Below, in pieces: positions 5,543-6,227 of a stretch of 6,227 nt of DNA. A program made the translations under genes and the position numbers. Under the pieces are notes generated by a model. The model ran no database searches. It had not been told where the DNA came from and saw nothing but the letters and a program-made list of their open reading frames with translations. The stretch is from Actinomycetota bacterium (GTDB taxonomy: Bacteria > Actinomycetota > Acidimicrobiia > IMCC26256 > PALSA-610), in assembly GCA_005779345.1 (NCBI GenBank), contig SXJQ01000133.1, positions 1 to 6,227 on the forward strand. Direction: 5' to 3'. Numbering within the stretch: the first letter of the stretch is position 1; every line of letters starts with the position of its first letter.

Positions 5543-6227
5543 CCGTGCTCGACGATCCCCACGCACAGGACGCCGGCGAGGATGCCGACGAAGCGCTCGA
5601 CCTGTCGGCCCCCGAGATCCGCGCCGCGGGGCGCTGGAACTCGGCCGGAGTCCCGGTCGAACGGTCGAAGGACTTCAAGCACTCGCTCGGTCGCCTCGGC
5701 CGCCTCCTCGGCAAGGAGCGACTGGTCCTTGTCACCGTCGCGGTCGTCGCGTTCGCCAGTGCCGGGCTCAACGTGTTCGGTCCGCGAGTGCTCGGCCGCG
5801 GTACGGACCTCATCGTCCGCGGTGCCATGGGCGGCCCCATGGACTTCGCCGCGCTGCACCGGGTGTTGCTCGAGGCACTCGGGCTCTACGCGGGATCGTC
5901 AGGGTTGGCCATCATCGCGGCGTACCTCCTGGCCGGCGTCGTGCAACGACTGATGTTCCAGATGCGCTCGCGCGTCGAGGACAAGATCAACACCCTCCCG
6001 CTCCGTTTCGTCGACCGCCAGTCGCGCGGCGACCTGCTGAGCCGCGTGACGAACGACATCGACAATGTCGCTCAGAGCCTGCAGCAGACCCTGAGCCAGA
6101 TGCTCACCTCGGTGCTGATCCTGATCGGCGTCGCGATCATGATGTTCACGATCTCGCCGTTGCTCGCAGTCGTCGCACTCACCACCGTTCCGATCTCGGT
6201 GTGGCTGATGCGGGTCGTGGCCCGCAG
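5539..6227 (+). CDS. Second ABC half-exporter subunit (3' partial)
   Basis: The ATG at 5539 overlaps the previous stop (ATGA), and the frame stays open to the window edge, giving 229 visible residues plus a split codon. The N-terminus has a hydrophilic, acidic extension (about 1-30). It is followed by Gly-Val-Pro-Val-Glu-Arg-Ser-Lys-Asp-Phe-Lys-x-Ser-Leu-x-Arg-Leu (37-53), a pre-membrane motif typical of the larger subunit in actinobacterial heterodimeric ABC exporters. Hydrophobic segments near 62-84, 112-138, 186-204 and 206-228 correspond to helices 1-4. The segment Phe-Val-Asp-Arg-x-Ser-Arg-Gly-Asp-Leu-Leu-Ser-Arg-Val-Thr-Asn-Asp-Ile-Asp-Asn (157-176) is the conserved intracellular coupling region of ABC exporter membrane domains. 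Helices 5-6 and the whole ATPase domain lie outside the window. The product is expected to be the catalytically competent partner of the preceding subunit. Confidence 0.9.
   Translation, partial: MTVLDDPHAQDAGEDADEALDLSAPEIRAAGRWNSAGVPVERSKDFKHSLGRLGRLLGKERLVLVTVAVVAFASAGLNVFGPRVLGRGTDLIVRGAMGGPMDFAALHRVLLEALGLYAGSSGLAIIAAYLLAGVVQRLMFQMRSRVEDKINTLPLRFVDRQSRGDLLSRVTNDIDNVAQSLQQTLSQMLTSVLILIGVAIMMFTISPLLAVVALTTVPISVWLMRVVAR

Noticed and set aside
3209..5566. Very long open frame of 785 codons on the - strand
   Set aside because: It is antisense to the tetR and ABC genes, which have full domain motifs. Its translation is His/Asp/Arg-rich without recognisable structure, so the length reflects GC-driven absence of stop codons.

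Overview
The window is about two-thirds G+C, with strongly G/C-biased third codon positions, tightly packed genes all on the + strand, GTG starts and stop/start overlaps. This points to a high-GC actinobacterium. The flavour of the proteins, together with start codons that mostly lack Shine-Dalgarno sequences, suggests an Acidimicrobiia-like lineage, but that placement is inference. No RNA genes, insertion sequences, CRISPR arrays or long repeats are visible. The three intergenic gaps are only 39-56 bases long.

Layout, left to right. (1) The 3' part of a multi-pass membrane protein of unknown function (to 642). (2) A small two-block hypothetical protein of a type I recall from many actinobacteria (699-1073). 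(3) A soluble PAS-PAS sensor histidine kinase without a receiver domain (1113-2681), translationally coupled by an ATGA overlap to (4) a PaaI-like hotdog thioesterase (2678-3175). (5) A TetR-family regulator (3231-3815) whose promoter region carries a perfect 7+7 palindrome. Its stop overlaps the start of (6) an ABC half-exporter with a degenerate ATPase site (3809-5542), which overlaps by ATGA (7) a second ABC half-exporter that runs off the right edge (5539 onward).

The clearest functional unit is genes 5-7. They form a self-contained, probably autoregulated operon in which the TetR repressor would sit on a palindrome between the -35 and -10 boxes of its own promoter and so control a heterodimeric type IV ABC exporter (TM287/288 or BmrCD type). 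The first half-transporter has Asp in place of the catalytic Walker B Glu and Gln in place of the switch His. This is the signature of the non-hydrolysing half of such heterodimers, so the second subunit is predicted to carry the canonical catalytic residues beyond the window. Genes 3-4 form a separate two-gene unit whose joint purpose is not evident.

I found no strong evidence for a wholly new system. The points most worth a second look are the operator/promoter architecture, the degenerate exporter half, the orphan kinase-thioesterase coupling, and a recurring -10-like box 6-7 bases before three of the starts, which suggests leaderless transcripts.
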